From Balneola sp. (GTDB lineage Bacteria; Bacteroidota; Rhodothermia; Balneolales; Balneolaceae), in the NCBI GenBank assembly GCA_028284195.1, contig JANQSE010000006.1, positions 434,001-498,000 on the forward strand: a stretch of 64,000 bases of DNA, in the 5' to 3' direction. Position 1 is the first letter of the stretch. The number at the start of each line of letters is the position of its first letter. A program made the position numbers and the translations under genes. The notes under the pieces are model-generated. The model saw only the letters and a list, made by a program, of their open reading frames with translations. It ran no database searches and was not told the DNA's origin. Below are positions 16,488-24,674 of this stretch, one piece after another.

Positions 16488-17339
16488 ATGGATATTAACA
16501 AAGTAGCAGTAATTGGTGGTGGTACCATGGGTAATGGCATTGCTCATGTTTTTGCGATGAACGGATTTAATGTAAACCTTATCGAAACCAGGCAGGAATT
16601 TGCAGACAGGGCAATTGGCACTATCACCAAAAATCTGGACAGAATGGTTGCCAAAGATAAAATTGATGAGAATAAGAGGAATGAATCCCTTTCAAACATC
16701 ACCGTTTTTCTTGAGGTAGCTGATGGAGTTAAAGACGTAGATCTGGTGGTAGAAGCTGTTCCCGAAAATCTGGATATAAAAAAAACAGTTTGGGCAGCTG
16801 TAGATAAGCATGCACCCGGGCATACCATTCTTGGCTCTAATACTTCTTCCATTTCTATCACAAAATTGGCAGCACTTACCAATCGCCCTGAGAAATTCAT
16901 TGGTATGCATTTTTTTAATCCGGTTCCGGTTATGAAATTGGTTGAAATTGTTCGGGGATTAGAAACAGACGGTGCAACCTATAAAGTAGTGGAAGAAACT
17001 TCGAAAAAGCTGAATAAAATTCCGGTTCCGGTTAATGACTTTCCCGGTTTTGTAAGTAACCGTGTATTAATGCCAATGATTAACGAAGCCATTTTTTGTG
17101 TGCACGAAGGTGTTGCTACTCCCGAAAATGTAGATGAGGTAATGAAGCTGGGTATGGCTCACCCTATGGGGCCGCTCCGCCTCGCCGATTTCATTGGCCT
17201 GGATGTATGCCTCGATATTTTGAATGTATTATATGAAGGCTTTAAGGATTCGAAATACCGCCCGGCACCACTCCTAGTTAAAATGGTAGATGCCGGAAAA
17301 CTCGGCAATAAAACCGGAGAAGGGTTTTATACATACTAA
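16488..17339 (+). CDS. 3-hydroxyacyl-CoA/3-hydroxybutyryl-CoA dehydrogenase
   Basis: Start chosen at ATG 16488 (MDINKVAVIGGGTMGNGIAH), preceded by AGGA; a longer frame from 16464 adds eight residues. The N-terminal Rossmann domain has GGGTMG for NAD; later SNTSSISIT, MHFFNPVPVMKLVEIV (containing the catalytic His) and FPGFVSNRVLMPMINEA in the C-terminal domain. It oxidises 3-hydroxyacyl-CoA (short-chain, e.g. 3-hydroxybutyryl-CoA), for beta-oxidation or butanoate metabolism. About 284 residues, normal length. A TACCTTTG box at 16449-16456 fits the -7 element of Bacteroidetes promoters, but no matching upstream TTTG was found. A clear terminator follows. Confidence 0.93.
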   Translation: MDINKVAVIGGGTMGNGIAHVFAMNGFNVNLIETRQEFADRAIGTITKNLDRMVAKDKIDENKRNESLSNITVFLEVADGVKDVDLVVEAVPENLDIKKTVWAAVDKHAPGHTILGSNTSSISITKLAALTNRPEKFIGMHFFNPVPVMKLVEIVRGLETDGATYKVVEETSKKLNKIPVPVNDFPGFVSNRVLMPMINEAIFCVHEGVATPENVDEVMKLGMAHPMGPLRLADFIGLDVCLDILNVLYEGFKDSKYRPAPLLVKMVDAGKLGNKTGEGFYTY

Positions 17340-17340
17340 A

Positions 17341-17413
17341 TGGTTAATAGTGAATTAGATTATTAACCATTTACTATTAACCCAAAAAGCAGCTCTATAT
17401 AAGCTGCTTTTTT
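17341..17413 (+). terminator. Intrinsic terminator with preceding nested repeats
   Basis: Terminator stem AAAAAGCAGCT (17384-17394) and AGCTGCTTTTT (17402-17412) is 11 perfect base pairs with a 7-base loop and a T-tail. Just before it, GGTTAATAGT (17342-17351) can pair with ACTATTAACC (17373-17382), and TGGTTAATA (17341-17349) with TATTAACCA (17361-17369), so two stems compete. Confidence 0.85.
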
Positions 17414-17509
17414 ACTTAGTAACACTTTCTTTATGTAACAAAGTTGAAAGAGAATAATCCTTTTATTACTCTAAGCTAAGAGTAATTAATTGCTAAAATA
17501 GGAGGGTGT

Positions 17510-19603
17510 ATGAAGAAATGTTTATTTATAACGGGGATGCTTTTTTGTTTTCTGGGAAATGCTTTGGGGCAAAGTGCAGGCGATATAGCTTTTATTGGAT
17601 TTAATGCTGATAGTCTTAAAGATCTCCAAATTGTGGTTTTATCTGATTTACCTAGTACTACCATTTATTTTACGGATAATGAATGGGATAGTACTACTTT
17701 TACATCAGGAGAAGGCGCATTGACATGGGTGACTGGTGGTGCAATTTCAGCAGGCACGGTTGTATCTTTTAATGAAGTTAACTCAGCTGGTAATACGAAT
17801 TTTGGGGCCTCTATGGGAAGTTTAACTAGATCTGGATCTTTTAATCCAGGAGGGAGCAATGAGGCTATTTATGCTTTTTTGGGCACTGACTCTTCTACAC
17901 CTACTACATTTTTGGCTTCTATTTCAAATGAGGTTTATGATACCGGGGCACCAGTGGGCACTTTGTTTGGGACGGGTTTAACGGAGAGTACTACAGCTGT
18001 AAATATTGATGGTGATGAAGATGTGGCGGTTTATACAGGATTGAGACAAGCTTTAGATAAAACAGCGTATTTAGCGTTAATAGGTAATACTGCTAACTGG
18101 ACAACAGCAGATGGCTCAGGAAACCAATCAGGTTCATTCTTGCCTTTTTCTACTACGCTATTTGAGTTTACAAATACGGTGTCAATTTCTGGCGATGCAG
18201 GCTGGAGAATGCTGTCTCTTCCAGTTACCGGAGCTGATGTCGAAGATATCTCAGATGATACAGCTATTCAGGGTATTACAGGAGGGAGTAATGCTTCAGA
18301 TGCCGCTAATTTTTTTATCAACACTGCTTCTGATGGTACCGGTACAAGTGGCTGGAGTGAGCCGACAAATACTACAACAGCATGGGGAGATGGTTTAGGT
18401 TTTATCACTTTCTTTTATGACAATACAACGGCAGGTAGTTCAGAATTACCTGTCACACTTGATGCAAGTGGAACAGAGCCGGGTTCTGATGTGGCTGTCA
18501 CATTATCTGATACGTACACATTGGTTGGTAATCCATTTGGGAGTAATATTGAACTTGATGATTTAACAGGAAATGATGCTGGAATGGGTGTTAATGATGG
18601 TTTAGTGAGCCCGGTCTCAGTTTGGAATGATGGTATCGGAACTGATGGCTCTGGTAGTTGGGACACCTTTAATTTTGGAGAAGGAAATGAAATATCTACA
18701 TGGCAAGGCTTTTTTGTTCAAAGAAACAGTGGTTCTACGACCAGCTTAACTATTCCGGTATCAGCGAAAACGGATAGTGCTGCAGATGCCTCAGTATTTT
18801 CTAAAGTACAAATTGCAAAATGGCGAAGAATTAACTTTGAACTAAAAACAGAAGGTTTTCAGGATATTTCCAACAAGCTATATTTTTCAGAGGTTTCTTC
18901 TTCGAATAAAGATGGATTTGATGGAGCTAAACTCCGTCCGTTTAACAATGCCCCTTACATTTCTTTTGTACAGGATTTTGGAGAAGGTTCGGAGTATTTG
19001 GTTCAGGATGCGAGAGCTTTTAATCCCGATGGAATTCAGGAATATGTGCTTGACTTCAATGACATGGGAGTGAGTGGTAGCTTTACTTTAAGCTGGCCGG
19101 AATGGAAAAATATTCCGTCCGATTGGTCGCTTAAACTTGTGGATAGAGTTGACAATAATGAAATTGATATGCGTGTAGAAAAAGTATATTCATTCAATAT
19201 TCAAAGCAATAAGAAAAGGCCTTCTTCTACTGTTTTGGTTCTTCCAGCTCTCAAAGCAAAAAGTTCAGATAATCAGCCAAGATTCAACATTATTTTGGTT
19301 CCGGGCATATCAGTAAGCAACGAACCGGAAGAAAAACCAGAGGCTTTTGCCTTACACCAAAACTACCCAAATCCATTCAACCCTGAGACAACCATTCAAT
19401 ATTCGGTAGGGCAAACCGGGCCGGTAACCATTACCATCTACAACGTGATGGGACAAAAAGTGGCAGAACTGGTTAATACAACAAAAACTGCCGGAACCTA
19501 CCAGGTAAGCTGGAATGCCACCGGGCAGGCAAGTGGAATTTACTACTACCGCTTAACGGCTCCGGAGCAATCGTTTACCCGCCAAATGACCCTCATTAAA
19601 TAA
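17510..19603 (+). CDS. Large secreted protein with T9SS (Por) C-terminal sorting tail
   Basis: 697 residues, strong ribosome site (AGGAGGG 6 bases before ATG), signal peptide MKKCLFITGMLFCFLGNALGQ. The N-terminal region (GDIAFIGFNADSLKDLQI, then TIYFTDNEWDS) resembles lamin-tail-like surface domains; the middle is Gly/Ser/Thr/Asp-rich beta structure. The C-terminal ~85 residues carry the sorting tail: LHQNYPNPFNPETTIQYS, IYNVMGQKVAELVN, SGIYYYRL. Such tails direct export through the type IX (Por) system and cell-surface attachment. It is followed 29 bases later by the PID-CTERM mini-protein. Function of the passenger is unknown; it may be an adhesin. Confidence 0.85.
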   Translation: MKKCLFITGMLFCFLGNALGQSAGDIAFIGFNADSLKDLQIVVLSDLPSTTIYFTDNEWDSTTFTSGEGALTWVTGGAISAGTVVSFNEVNSAGNTNFGASMGSLTRSGSFNPGGSNEAIYAFLGTDSSTPTTFLASISNEVYDTGAPVGTLFGTGLTESTTAVNIDGDEDVAVYTGLRQALDKTAYLALIGNTANWTTADGSGNQSGSFLPFSTTLFEFTNTVSISGDAGWRMLSLPVTGADVEDISDDTAIQGITGGSNASDAANFFINTASDGTGTSGWSEPTNTTTAWGDGLGFITFFYDNTTAGSSELPVTLDASGTEPGSDVAVTLSDTYTLVGNPFGSNIELDDLTGNDAGMGVNDGLVSPVSVWNDGIGTDGSGSWDTFNFGEGNEISTWQGFFVQRNSGSTTSLTIPVSAKTDSAADASVFSKVQIAKWRRINFELKTEGFQDISNKLYFSEVSSSNKDGFDGAKLRPFNNAPYISFVQDFGEGSEYLVQDARAFNPDGIQEYVLDFNDMGVSGSFTLSWPEWKNIPSDWSLKLVDRVDNNEIDMRVEKVYSFNIQSNKKRPSSTVLVLPALKAKSSDNQPRFNIILVPGISVSNEPEEKPEAFALHQNYPNPFNPETTIQYSVGQTGPVTITIYNVMGQKVAELVNTTKTAGTYQVSWNATGQASGIYYYRLTAPEQSFTRQMTLIK

Positions 19604-19632
19604 CAATCACAATTATCAAAAAGGACAGAAAA

Positions 19633-19833
19633 ATGAAACACACACTATACATACTTTTCGCAATCCTGGTGGTTGTGATATTCAATGATATTGTTATAGC
19701 TCAACCAGGACTTCCCACTGCTCCAAGCCAGGCTCCCATTGATGGGGGCTTAGGGCTGCTTGCCGCAGCAGGTGGAGCGTACGCCTATAAAAAACTCAGA
19801 GATCGAAAAAAACAAGATGATATAGAAATATAA
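19633..19833 (+). CDS. PID-CTERM mini-protein
   Basis: 66 residues: signal peptide MKHTLYILFAILVVVIFNDI, a short linker (PGLPTAPSQ), then APIDGGLGLLAAAGGAYAYK and a basic tail (KLRDRKKQ). PIDGG plus a hydrophobic stretch plus a basic end is the PID-CTERM sorting signal described for Bacteroidota, by analogy with PEP-CTERM; its processing enzyme is not seen in this window. The protein is essentially a signal peptide joined to a sorting tail, with almost no passenger. Preceded by AAGGACAG (RBS) and followed by a terminator, in the same direction as the large secreted protein. Confidence 0.75.
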   Translation: MKHTLYILFAILVVVIFNDIVIAQPGLPTAPSQAPIDGGLGLLAAAGGAYAYKKLRDRKKQDDIEI

Positions 19834-19850
19834 CCCATGTAAGCTATAAG

Positions 19851-19887
19851 AAACCCGGTTTATCGAAAGATGGATCGGGTTTTTTAT
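19851..19887 (+). terminator. Terminator between PID-CTERM gene and ABC operon
   Basis: AAACCCG (19851-19857) pairs with CGGGTTT (19876-19882), followed by a run of T (19880-19885). Loop of 18 bases. It separates the PID-CTERM unit from the ABC ATPase gene, whose start lies ~22 bases further on. Confidence 0.7.
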
Positions 19888-19908
19888 TGGTATATGTTAC
19901 ATTATGCC

Positions 19909-20649
19909 ATGATTTCTGTTCAGAACATTAGTAAGAAGTATGATGAGAAGGAGGTTTTAAAAGGGATAACCCTGGAAATTCCAAAAAGTAAAACGGTTTC
20001 ACTTATTGGCCCCAGCGGTTGTGGTAAGTCAACATTACTGCGCATTATAATGGGATTAATCCCCAGAGATTCAGGCACAGTTTTGATTGACGGAAAAGAA
20101 TTAAAGGACAGCAACAAACTTGAACTAAGAAGAAGAATGGGGTATGTAGTTCAAAAGGGCGGGTTGTTTCCACATCTTACCGCGAAAGAAAATATTTCGC
20201 TAGTAACTCATTATCTGGAATGGGAAAAAGCCAAGATTAACAGCAGAATAGAAGAGCTTTTAAGGCTGGTGAGAATAGATCCGGTATTATTGAGTAAGAA
20301 GCCTGGTAACATTTCAGGAGGCCAGGCACAACGAATAAGCTTAATGCGGGCTTTAATGCTCGATCCGGACATTATTTTGCTTGATGAACCTTTGGGATCT
20401 ATCGATCCGTTAGTGCGACACGAACTTCAATCTGATTTGAAAGAAATTTTTAAGACTCTGAACAAAACGGTACTTCTGGTTACTCACGATCTTGGAGAAG
20501 CTGCATATTTAGGTGATGAAATTGTTTTGATGAGAGAAGGAGAGGTTGCTCAACAGGGAGCTATTCATCAAATCTTGCAAAATCCTGCCAGTGAGTTCGT
20601 TCAGAAATTCGTATCTGCGCAAAGAAGCCCGCTGGAGGGGATAAAATGA
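19909..20649 (+). CDS. Osmoprotectant (glycine betaine/choline-type) ABC transporter ATPase
   Basis: Start taken at MISVQNISKKY (ATG 19909); upstream in-frame starts at 19870 or 19894 would lie within or just after the terminator. Walker A GPSGCGKST (~34-42), signature NISGGQAQRISL, Walker B IILLDEPLGS, then the H-loop in VTHDLGEAAYLGD. 246 residues; lacks the long C-terminal CBS domains of ProV. The gene overlaps the SBP-permease fusion by 4 bases (ATGA), so these two proteins form the whole importer. Confidence 0.88.
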   Translation: MISVQNISKKYDEKEVLKGITLEIPKSKTVSLIGPSGCGKSTLLRIIMGLIPRDSGTVLIDGKELKDSNKLELRRRMGYVVQKGGLFPHLTAKENISLVTHYLEWEKAKINSRIEELLRLVRIDPVLLSKKPGNISGGQAQRISLMRALMLDPDIILLDEPLGSIDPLVRHELQSDLKEIFKTLNKTVLLVTHDLGEAAYLGDEIVLMREGEVAQQGAIHQILQNPASEFVQKFVSAQRSPLEGIK

Positions 20650-22112
20650 AAAAAATAATTTCAACAGCAATTTTTTCATTGTTTTTTTTGATAGATGTGA
20701 AGGGGCAGGAACCCATCAAAATCGGAAGTAAACTGTTCACAGAGTCGGTAATTCTGGGTGAGGTTTCATCTCAATTACTGGAAGCGAATGGGATTAACAC
20801 TGAATATTATAAGCAACTGGGCGGCACCCGGATTTTGTGGAATGCTTTACTGGAAGCAGAAATTGATGTGTATCCGGAATATACCGGAACCATTATTCAG
20901 GAAATCCTGCAAGAAGAAGGAATTCGCACTATCGAAACCCTGAATGAAATGTTGAAACCATTTGGAGTTCAGGCTACACAGCCTTTAGGTTTTAACAATA
21001 CGTATGCCCTAGGCATGAATTCTGAGGTCGCCGAAGGGCTGGGCTTAGATTCTATATCAGATCTGGTTAATCACCCGGAACTGGTTTTTGGTTTCAGTAA
21101 TGAGTTTATAGACCGAAATGATGGATGGAAGAGGTTAAGGCAAATGTATAATCTAACCCCAAACTCAGTTACAGGATTGGATCATGATCTTGCTTACAGG
21201 GGATTGGAGGCTCAAATCATTGATGTAATAGATCTGTATTCTACCGATGCTGAAATAGATTATTATGGCTTAAAAGTACTTAAAGATGATCTGAATTTTT
21301 TTCCTGAATACAATGCCGTTTTTTTATACAGAACAGATCTTTTTGAGCGATCCCCCAAAGTAATACCAATCTTAAAAAGCCTGGAAGGACTGATATCAGA
21401 AGCTGAAATGGTAGCCATGAATGCTGCAGTAAAATTGGATGGTAATTCAGATGCGATAGTTGCTGCAGAGTTTCTAAACAAAAGCTTTAATGTTTCCAGC
21501 GAAGTAATTGAAGAAACTATATGGGATCGATTACTCAAAAATACATGGGGACATTTATACCTGGTTGGGATTTCTCTCGGGCTTGCTATAATCATTGCTA
21601 TTCCATTAGGAATAGCAGCTTCAAAATTACAAAAGATCGAAAGTATGATTATTGGGTTCGTTGGTATTTTGCAGACTATTCCATCGCTGGCGTTGCTTGT
21701 TTTTATGATTCCACTTTTGGGAATTGGATCAGTCCCTGCTATGGCAGCTCTGTTTTTATATAGTTTGTTACCTATTGTAAGAAATACGCATGCAGGGATT
21801 AAAAATATCCCGGAACCGATGATGGAATCTGCTTATGCGCTCGGTCTTCCAAACTCAGTTATTCTCAAAAAGATTGAGCTTCCGATCGCGTTTCCTACTA
21901 TCCTTGCAGGGATCAAAACTTCAGCGGTAATAAATGTAGGAACAGCTACACTTGGAGCTTTGATTGGAGCAGGAGGGTATGGCCAACCCATTCTTACCGG
22001 AATACGATTAGATAGCACCGCTTTGATTCTGGAAGGTGCGATACCAGCAGCAATCCTGGCACTTTTGGTACAAGGTTTTTTTGATTTGGTTGAGAAGAGG
22101 CTTACAAGTTGA
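20646..22112 (+). CDS. Osmoprotectant ABC importer: substrate-binding domain fused to permease
   Basis: 488 residues. The N-terminus is a signal (MKKIISTAIFSLFFLIDVKGQ). Residues ~22-275 are an OpuAC-type binding domain (IKIGSKLFTESVILGEVSSQ, AEIDVYPEYTGTI, RLRQMYNLTPNSVTGLDHD). Residues ~300-485 are the permease with TM helices and the EAA loop (MMESAYALGLPNSVILKKIE, then LPIAFPTILAGIKTSAV). In the well-known fused OpuABC-type proteins the permease precedes the binding domain; here the binding domain is first. It needs only the upstream ATPase to function. Ligand is inferred from family (betaine, choline or similar quaternary amine). Confidence 0.85.
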   Translation: MKKIISTAIFSLFFLIDVKGQEPIKIGSKLFTESVILGEVSSQLLEANGINTEYYKQLGGTRILWNALLEAEIDVYPEYTGTIIQEILQEEGIRTIETLNEMLKPFGVQATQPLGFNNTYALGMNSEVAEGLGLDSISDLVNHPELVFGFSNEFIDRNDGWKRLRQMYNLTPNSVTGLDHDLAYRGLEAQIIDVIDLYSTDAEIDYYGLKVLKDDLNFFPEYNAVFLYRTDLFERSPKVIPILKSLEGLISEAEMVAMNAAVKLDGNSDAIVAAEFLNKSFNVSSEVIEETIWDRLLKNTWGHLYLVGISLGLAIIIAIPLGIAASKLQKIESMIIGFVGILQTIPSLALLVFMIPLLGIGSVPAMAALFLYSLLPIVRNTHAGIKNIPEPMMESAYALGLPNSVILKKIELPIAFPTILAGIKTSAVINVGTATLGALIGAGGYGQPILTGIRLDSTALILEGAIPAAILALLVQGFFDLVEKRLTS

Positions 22113-22406
22113 TTAGTTACTTCAGAAAAAAGCTAATTCAATAAAAAACTGTCATCCTGAATGGTAAATATCTGTAACTAAGCAAAAGAAAGTAGCCTCG
22201 ATTGAATCCACAAACTCTGGATGGAAAGATTCATCAGTACTATGGCCAGTAGAAGTTAGATAATTCGATGGCAGAGTTAAAATATTTAATTTTAGAAAGC
22301 AGCCTTTGGCAAGTTCCTAAATCAGGCCAAGAACTCAAAGTTTTGCTGTACGCACTACCTTCTTATATTCACCGAAATAACCCGATTTGCCATACCGGGA
22401 TTCTTT
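22113..22406. other. Intergenic region with degraded repeat copy
   Basis: 294 bases with no gene seen. GTCATCCTGA (22151-22160) and AAGTAGCCTCGA (22189-22200) match the outer parts of the fuller intergenic repeat at 23547-23642, suggesting a degraded copy. No TTTG/TAnnTTTG promoter pair was found before the following gene. Confidence 0.4.
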
Positions 22407-23543
22407 ATGAAAAAATTATTTCATCTACTTAAAATTACTATGACTGTTTTTATCAGTATCGTTGTGGTACTTGTTATCGCTACCTTTTTCTTTATGCACC
22501 AGGCTAAATTCGGGAAAGCACCTTCCGGTGAACACCTGGAGCAGATTTCAGTTTCTCCGAATTTTAAAGACGGGACTTTTCAGAATCTTGAGTTTACCCC
22601 AGATTTAAGTGAAGGCCATTCCTACACGAGCATTCTTTACGATCAGTTTTTTAAAAGTCATCCAAGAACTGCTCCGAAAGACACCTTACCCTCGCAGAAA
22701 ACGGACTTATTTGCTTTGGATGAAGATGAAAATGTGCTCATTTGGTTTGGCCATTCTTCTTACTACATACAACTTGATGGCGTTAAAATTCTGGTGGACC
22801 CGGTGTTCAGTGGGAGTGCTTCACCTGTTCCGGGAACAGTTAAGGCTTTTCCGGGCACTGATGTATATACTCCGGATGATATTCCCGAGATCGATTATCT
22901 GATCATCAGTCATGATCATTACGATCATCTGGATTACAAAACCATCACTGCACTGGAAGGTAAAGTAAAGCAGGTTATTTGTGGCTTGGGAGTGGGTTCT
23001 CATTTTCGTCACTGGGGATACGCCGATGAAAAGATCTCTGAGAAGGACTGGAACCAGACCATAGAAGTGAATGAAGAGTTCTCTATTCATGCACTGCCGG
23101 CCCGCCACTTTTCTGGTCGCGGATTTTCTGCCAAGAACACCTTATGGGCTTCTTATCTGATCGAGTCACCTACCATGAAAATTTATGTAGGAGGAGACAG
23201 CGGTTACGGAGAGTTCTTTGCCGACATCGGGGAGCAATTTGGCCCGATTGATTTGGTTATTCTGGATAACGGACAATACAATGACGCCTGGAAAGAGATT
23301 CATTTACATCCCGATCAGGTATTGCAAGCGGCTCATGACATGAAAGCCAAACAGCTTTTCCCGGTTCATTCCTCCAAGTTTGTACTGGCGATGCATCCCT
23401 GGGATGAACCACTCAGCGAAGTAGCCCGACTTAACAGTGAAAACGAAAACCCGATTCCATTATTTACTCCGTTGATCGGCGCCAAGAATACGCTCGACAG
23501 TACCGCCACTTCTTTTGCACCCTGGTGGGAGGGGATTGAGTAG
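22407..23543 (+). CDS. Membrane-anchored metallo-beta-lactamase-fold hydrolase (NAPE-PLD/UlaG-like)
   Basis: 378 residues. A single N-terminal TM segment (~10-30, ITMTVFISIVVVLVIATFFF). The metal site is HDHYDH (169-174) within LIISHDHYDHLDY; other ligands follow at RHF (ALPARHFSGRG), GGDSGYG and HLHPDQ. The sequence WFGHSSYYIQLDGVKILVDP is typical of the branch that includes N-acyl-phosphatidylethanolamine phospholipase D-like and L-ascorbate-6-P lactonase-like enzymes. Likely a periplasm-facing hydrolase; substrate unknown. Confidence 0.85.
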   Translation: MKKLFHLLKITMTVFISIVVVLVIATFFFMHQAKFGKAPSGEHLEQISVSPNFKDGTFQNLEFTPDLSEGHSYTSILYDQFFKSHPRTAPKDTLPSQKTDLFALDEDENVLIWFGHSSYYIQLDGVKILVDPVFSGSASPVPGTVKAFPGTDVYTPDDIPEIDYLIISHDHYDHLDYKTITALEGKVKQVICGLGVGSHFRHWGYADEKISEKDWNQTIEVNEEFSIHALPARHFSGRGFSAKNTLWASYLIESPTMKIYVGGDSGYGEFFADIGEQFGPIDLVILDNGQYNDAWKEIHLHPDQVLQAAHDMKAKQLFPVHSSKFVLAMHPWDEPLSEVARLNSENENPIPLFTPLIGAKNTLDSTATSFAPWWEGIE

Positions 23544-23546
23544 GAA

Positions 23547-23674
23547 GTCATCCTGAGCGAAAGCGAAGAATCTTATAGGTAAAGCCGCCAAGATTCTTCT
23601 CCCAAGGGGATGCCTTCGGCAGGCAAGTAGCCTCAGAATGACAACCTCTAGGTCATGCTGAACTCGATTCAGCA
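23547..23674. repeat. Composite intergenic palindromic repeat
   Basis: GTCATCCTGAG (23547-23557) and CTCAGAATGAC (23632-23642) form the outer arms of a ~96-base imperfect palindrome; inside, AGAATCTT (23568-23575) opposes AAGATTCT. A second hairpin follows, TGCTGAA-CTCGA-TTCAGCA (23656-23674), in GTCATGCTGAACTCG. This arrangement is a common Bacteroidota intergenic repeat that can give false small reading frames. A matching fragment lies at 22151. Confidence 0.75.
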
Positions 23675-23695
23675 CCTGTGGAGGAAAGTAATCTT

Positions 23696-24568
23696 TTACT
23701 CCCAAATGATATTCCCTCCAATAAATTTTGAAGTATATCCATTATGATAGGAAACTGGTTCTCCACTCGGATTAGCAATCAACTCGTATTCACGAACTGA
23801 ATCAAGTCTATATTTTTGATGAAGTATATGTGGCTTGATTGCGATATTTTTTACACCTGTAGAATCATAAATACTCGGATAAGTGATTGCTTCGATAGCG
23901 CCATCATAATTATGATGAAATATTTTGTCAGCAATAGCAGCTGTGAATAGATATCGAGAAGTGTTACTGTCATTTACTTCTAAAGAAAAACATTTAGAAA
24001 CAAACTTCTGAATACCATAAATCATCTTTCTCTCCTCTTCTGATTTGTCTTTTAGTACACCCTCATAAAGGATACTTAGTTCGGCTCCTTCATCATATTT
24101 AACTATCCCAGCAGATTTTAATTTTTTGTATAAATCTGTTTTCTGTTTTTCAAAGATAGGGTAAACATGTAGCTGGGTATTTTTATCTATTAATTTCCAC
24201 TTTGATATTGTAAAAAGGTCCCCAGGTTCAGGCTTCAATTCATTAATTGCAGTTGGAGCTAGAAAAGTTGCATAAAAAATTGATTGATGTCTTAGGTTAG
24301 CTCTTCCAAGATTTTCGACGTAATGGGATGGAGGATTTAAAAGATATCTTATTCTTTTAATACGAGAATTTTCAAAAGGTGGAACTAGCCGATTTATGGT
24401 GAGTCTCTCAAACGAAGGATAGAGCCTGAAAAATGATAGAGCCGGTAAATTAAACTTCTCCTTTATGACCTTTATTAATTCTGATTCTCTTTCTGTAGAA
24501 ATATTTCGATCAATTTCTCCAACTTTAAAATACAACTTCTTAAGTGATTCAAGGTAGTTCTCAATCAT
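23696..24568 (-). CDS. RES-domain-like protein (possible NAD-targeting effector)
   Basis: 290 residues, no signal peptide. It carries landmarks of the RES fold: Arg48 in FFRLYP, GRANLR (88-93), Tyr99 in FYA, Glu110 in TAINEL, and YPS (230-232) in AIEAITYPSIYDSTG, followed by Asn241 (NIAIKP). In RES toxins (for example MbcT) conserved Arg, Tyr, Glu and Ser lie at comparable places and act on NAD+. The protein is longer than classical RES toxins and has a ~45-residue helical N-terminal region. No Xre antitoxin gene is next to it; the upstream gene is the DUF6414-like one. AT-rich compared with its neighbours. RES identity is by eye only. Confidence 0.5.
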   Translation of the reverse strand: MIENYLESLKKLYFKVGEIDRNISTERESELIKVIKEKFNLPALSFFRLYPSFERLTINRLVPPFENSRIKRIRYLLNPPSHYVENLGRANLRHQSIFYATFLAPTAINELKPEPGDLFTISKWKLIDKNTQLHVYPIFEKQKTDLYKKLKSAGIVKYDEGAELSILYEGVLKDKSEEERKMIYGIQKFVSKCFSLEVNDSNTSRYLFTAAIADKIFHHNYDGAIEAITYPSIYDSTGVKNIAIKPHILHQKYRLDSVREYELIANPSGEPVSYHNGYTSKFIGGNIIWE

Positions 24569-24674
24569 TGTACATATTTTGGTTCAAGAAAACGAATAAA
24601 GATCTTAAGGTTAAGCGATTCAGACGTGCAACTATTATTAAAATAATTTCATATCTAAATGATAAGACTAAGTT

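Noticed and set aside
23460-23705. 81-residue minus-strand reading frame
   Set aside because: It lies across the GTCATCCTGAG repeat and the 3' end of the metallo-hydrolase gene; such frames (FFAFAQDD-type peptides) are repeat translations, not genes.
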